Made by a program: the position numbers and the translations under genes | The notes under the pieces: model-generated | The model's database searches: none | What the model saw: the letters and a program-made list of their open reading frames with translations, nothing else | What the model was told of the DNA's origin: nothing | Shown: positions 3,638-5,624 of the stretch, piece by piece | How the letters are laid out: each line of letters opens with the position of its first letter | Position numbering within the stretch: position 1 is the first letter of the stretch | DNA from: DASPJR01 sp035628505 | GTDB taxonomy: Bacteria; Planctomycetota; SZUA-567; H5-PLA8 | Assembly: GCA_035628505.1 (NCBI GenBank) | Contig: DASPJR010000062.1 | Span: 1-5,624 of the forward strand | DNA length: 5,624 bases | Reading direction: 5' to 3'

Positions 3638-5624
3638 TTACTTCTTCGCTCTGCCCGTCTTGCCCTGCGTGGCCTTGTAGAGCACCTGGACGGTGCCGAC
3701 GTAGACGTAAGTCTGCGTTGCCGTCTTGATCGCAACAGCCAGCGGAATCGTCGTCTGTTCGCCGGTGTTGATCGTGGTCTTCTCTGTCAGCCCGCCGCTC
3801 GCCAGGGCCGCGCGCAGATCCTTGCCTTTCACGCTGAACGTGAGCTGACCGCCAACCGCCGGGCCGGCTGCTGTATTCGCGCCCGCGATCTTAAGCGAGG
3901 CCAGCTGTCCCTTGGGGCTCATGCCTTTGCTGTCGAACGTTGCGAAGCTTTCACTCACGCCGGCGACCGACACCGCTAATGTTGAGCCTGCTACGACGTA
4001 GTTTTCCGGCAGCAGCAGGCGCATCGTCGCCTTGACAAGATCTTTTCCGGTCTTAAGGAAGCCAATGTTGATCTGAACTTTGTCGGCGACGACCGCGCCT
4101 TCGCTCTTGGGAGCCGCAGCCGGATCGTTGGGATCGGTTCCGGCAAGTGTCTCGAGCGTGTTCGAGATGCCGTCGCCATCGGCGTCGTCCGGTGTCGCGC
4201 TTCCGCCTGTGGTTGCCCGGCCGAAGACCGTGAACGGCGAGGTGTTGCCGCTGGCGTCGGTGAACGTTGCCGTGATGTTCTCAAGGTCACTGACGTCGAT
4301 CTCCGCAGACCACACGCCCCCCGTTGATGTCGCTTTGCCCGCGAGCGTTCCACCCTGGGTGCCGGGATCGGTGAAGATCTCCACGGTGCCGTCGCCGCTG
4401 GATGTTCCTTCCACGCTGACCTTCGCTGTCGCCCTTGAGCTCAGCGCCGTGCTGTTGGCCGATTTTGCGGCCTTGCTGATCACCGGCGCCGAAACGCCAT
4501 CGTTGGCGTTGTCGAAGAGGGCGATGCCTTTGCCCAGATTGCGTGAAATGCGGTTGGCTTTTGCCGCGTTGCGGCGCGAATCGGTCGCGCGCACTTCCAC
4601 GCCGCTGCCGCCGTTGTTGGCGACGACGTTACCCTCCGTCGAGCTGTCGCCGCCGACCTTGCTCGCCTTGGTGCCGCGCGAGAGGAACACGCCGGCACTG
4701 CCGTTGCCGATGGAACTGCGGCTGATGGCCTTGCTCAGTGAGTCTTCGCGGCTGGAGACAAGCGTGCGGGCAGCGACCGTATCATCCACCGCGGCAACGC
4801 CCAGCAGGTTGCCTGTGACGGTGTTATCGTCGGTGCCTGAACCCGAGAACGTAATGCCTTCGAACTTGTTTCCGCAGATCGCGTTGCCTTCTCCGTCTGT
4901 TGTTCCGCCGATGATGTTCTGCGCCGCGCCGCCCTGAATGAGAATTCCGGCCAGATTGGGCTCGGCCGCTTTGCCGGAAGGATCCAGCCCGATCCAGCAT
5001 CCTTTGATGATGTTTGCATTCGTTCCCGCGTCGGTGATCTCCAGCCCGAACGCGCCATTGCCGCTCAGGCGCAGGCCCTGCCCGTTGGGCCCGCTGCCGG
5101 TATTGCGGTTTCCGCCGATGATGTTGTTCGACGCACCGCCTTTGATGCACACGCCCGACTTCGGGAAGCCGATGATGTTCAGCCCGCGGACCGTATTGTT
5201 GCTTGAGCTGATCACGATGCCGCACGCGGACGCCGTGCCGCTGCCGTTAATCGTCACGCGCCTGTCGGAGGCGTCGATGACAACATTGCCGTCGTCCATT
5301 GCCGGCAGTTCGCTTTCAACATTGATCACCGTGGCAGCGTTGGAACTGGTCAGATCGAACACGTCCGGATCGAAGGTGATCGTGTCACCGCTGCGCGCGC
5401 GCTGCATGCAATCGCGCAATGAGTTGGCGCCTGAATCGAGCGTGTTCTTCACCACGAGCGAATCAGCCAGCGGCGTCATGCTGATGGTGAAGGATTGCGC
5501 CACGCTTAAATCCGTGCCGCCATTAGCTGTCCCGCCGCTATCCTGCATGACAACAGATACTGTCACGGTCACCGCCGCGTTCACATTATTTCCCGGCGTA
5601 AAAGTCAGTGTGCCAGAGGTATTG
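3638..5624 (-). CDS. Secreted multidomain beta-helix protein, C-terminal part (partial at window edge)
   Basis: The frame is open to the window edge; 661 residues are visible. The GTG at 5584 is internal, because the preceding codons encode GTLTFTPGNN, part of the same repeat. In order: residues 1-53, the tail of a cadherin/Ig-like repeat (DSGGTANGG, SFTISMTPLAD); 56-84, a segment (NTLDSGANSLRDCMQRA, DTITF) like the N-terminal cap of CSLREA-type beta-helix proteins; about 124-370, a right-handed parallel beta-helix with repeated N-x-I-x-G and GN-x-I-x-x-N rungs; about 380-468, a bacterial Ig-like domain (DASGNTSPFTVFG); 479-500, a thrombospondin-3-like calcium loop (DDADGDGISNTLETLAGTDP); and 510-661, an unassigned beta-rich domain ending KTGRAKK. 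There is no C-terminal membrane anchor or LPXTG. Such proteins are usually exported adhesins or polysaccharide-binding proteins, but no catalytic site is identifiable. It ends at a strong terminator. Confidence 0.88.
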   Translation of the reverse strand, partial: NTSGTLTFTPGNNVNAAVTVTVSVVMQDSGGTANGGTDLSVAQSFTISMTPLADSLVVKNTLDSGANSLRDCMQRARSGDTITFDPDVFDLTSSNAATVINVESELPAMDDGNVVIDASDRRVTINGSGTASACGIVISSSNNTVRGLNIIGFPKSGVCIKGGASNNIIGGNRNTGSGPNGQGLRLSGNGAFGLEITDAGTNANIIKGCWIGLDPSGKAAEPNLAGILIQGGAAQNIIGGTTDGEGNAICGNKFEGITFSGSGTDDNTVTGNLLGVAAVDDTVAARTLVSSREDSLSKAISRSSIGNGSAGVFLSRGTKASKVGGDSSTEGNVVANNGGSGVEVRATDSRRNAAKANRISRNLGKGIALFDNANDGVSAPVISKAAKSANSTALSSRATAKVSVEGTSSGDGTVEIFTDPGTQGGTLAGKATSTGGVWSAEIDVSDLENITATFTDASGNTSPFTVFGRATTGGSATPDDADGDGISNTLETLAGTDPNDPAAAPKSEGAVVADKVQINIGFLKTGKDLVKATMRLLLPENYVVAGSTLAVSVAGVSESFATFDSKGMSPKGQLASLKIAGANTAAGPAVGGQLTFSVKGKDLRAALASGGLTEKTTINTGEQTTIPLAVAIKTATQTYVYVGTVQVLYKATQGKTGRAKK

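Noticed and set aside
4080..4937. 285-codon plus-strand frame opposite the beta-helix gene
   Set aside because: It is Ser/Pro/Leu-rich antisense shadow sequence of a repetitive coding region, with no family resemblance.
5582..5584. GTG as the start of the beta-helix protein
   Set aside because: The upstream codons stay open to the window edge and encode the expected continuation of the Ig/cadherin-like repeat, so the gene is cut by the window.

Overview
The window looks like a fragment of a GC-rich bacterial chromosome, most likely from a member of the Planctomycetota. The main evidence is the elongation factor Tu. Its switch I segment reads K-T-V-T-I-A where most bacteria have R-G-I-T-I-N, and it carries a stretch (TKGGTVRDANK, then TVTIAASH) that, from memory, resembles planctomycete EF-Tu such as that of Rhodopirellula. 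The class within the phylum cannot be decided from this sequence alone. Every gene I can support lies on the minus strand, so the biological order runs from high to low coordinates.

At the high-coordinate end (3638-5624) is the C-terminal part of a large, probably secreted or surface-attached protein. It has the tail of a cadherin/Ig-like repeat, a parallel beta-helix, an Ig-like domain, a calcium-binding aspartate-rich loop and an unassigned C-terminal domain. It ends at a strong intrinsic terminator (3582-3616). Next comes an uncharacterised 314-residue helical, HEAT-like protein (2568-3512).

The lower half is a classical translation cluster. A consensus-like promoter (2502-2529) reads into tRNA-Thr(GGT). 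This is followed by a 461-base spacer, tuf, rpmG (ribosomal protein L33), tRNA-Trp(CCA) and the first codons of a gene that synteny suggests is secE. I see no convincing intrinsic terminator for the minus strand between the promoter and secE, so these genes are probably one transcription unit. If so, tRNA processing would cut the RNA at both ends.

The most unusual part is the pair of spacers either side of rpmG. Each holds a degenerate array of five 7-base units facing five 7-base units in inverted orientation, and each begins within about 10 bases of the preceding stop codon. One forms a near-perfect 34-bp hairpin. The other, just after tuf, has five G-runs on each strand (candidate G-quadruplexes) plus an inner hairpin. 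The two arrays have different core sequences but the same architecture, which suggests a dispersed repeat family acting at transcript 3' ends.
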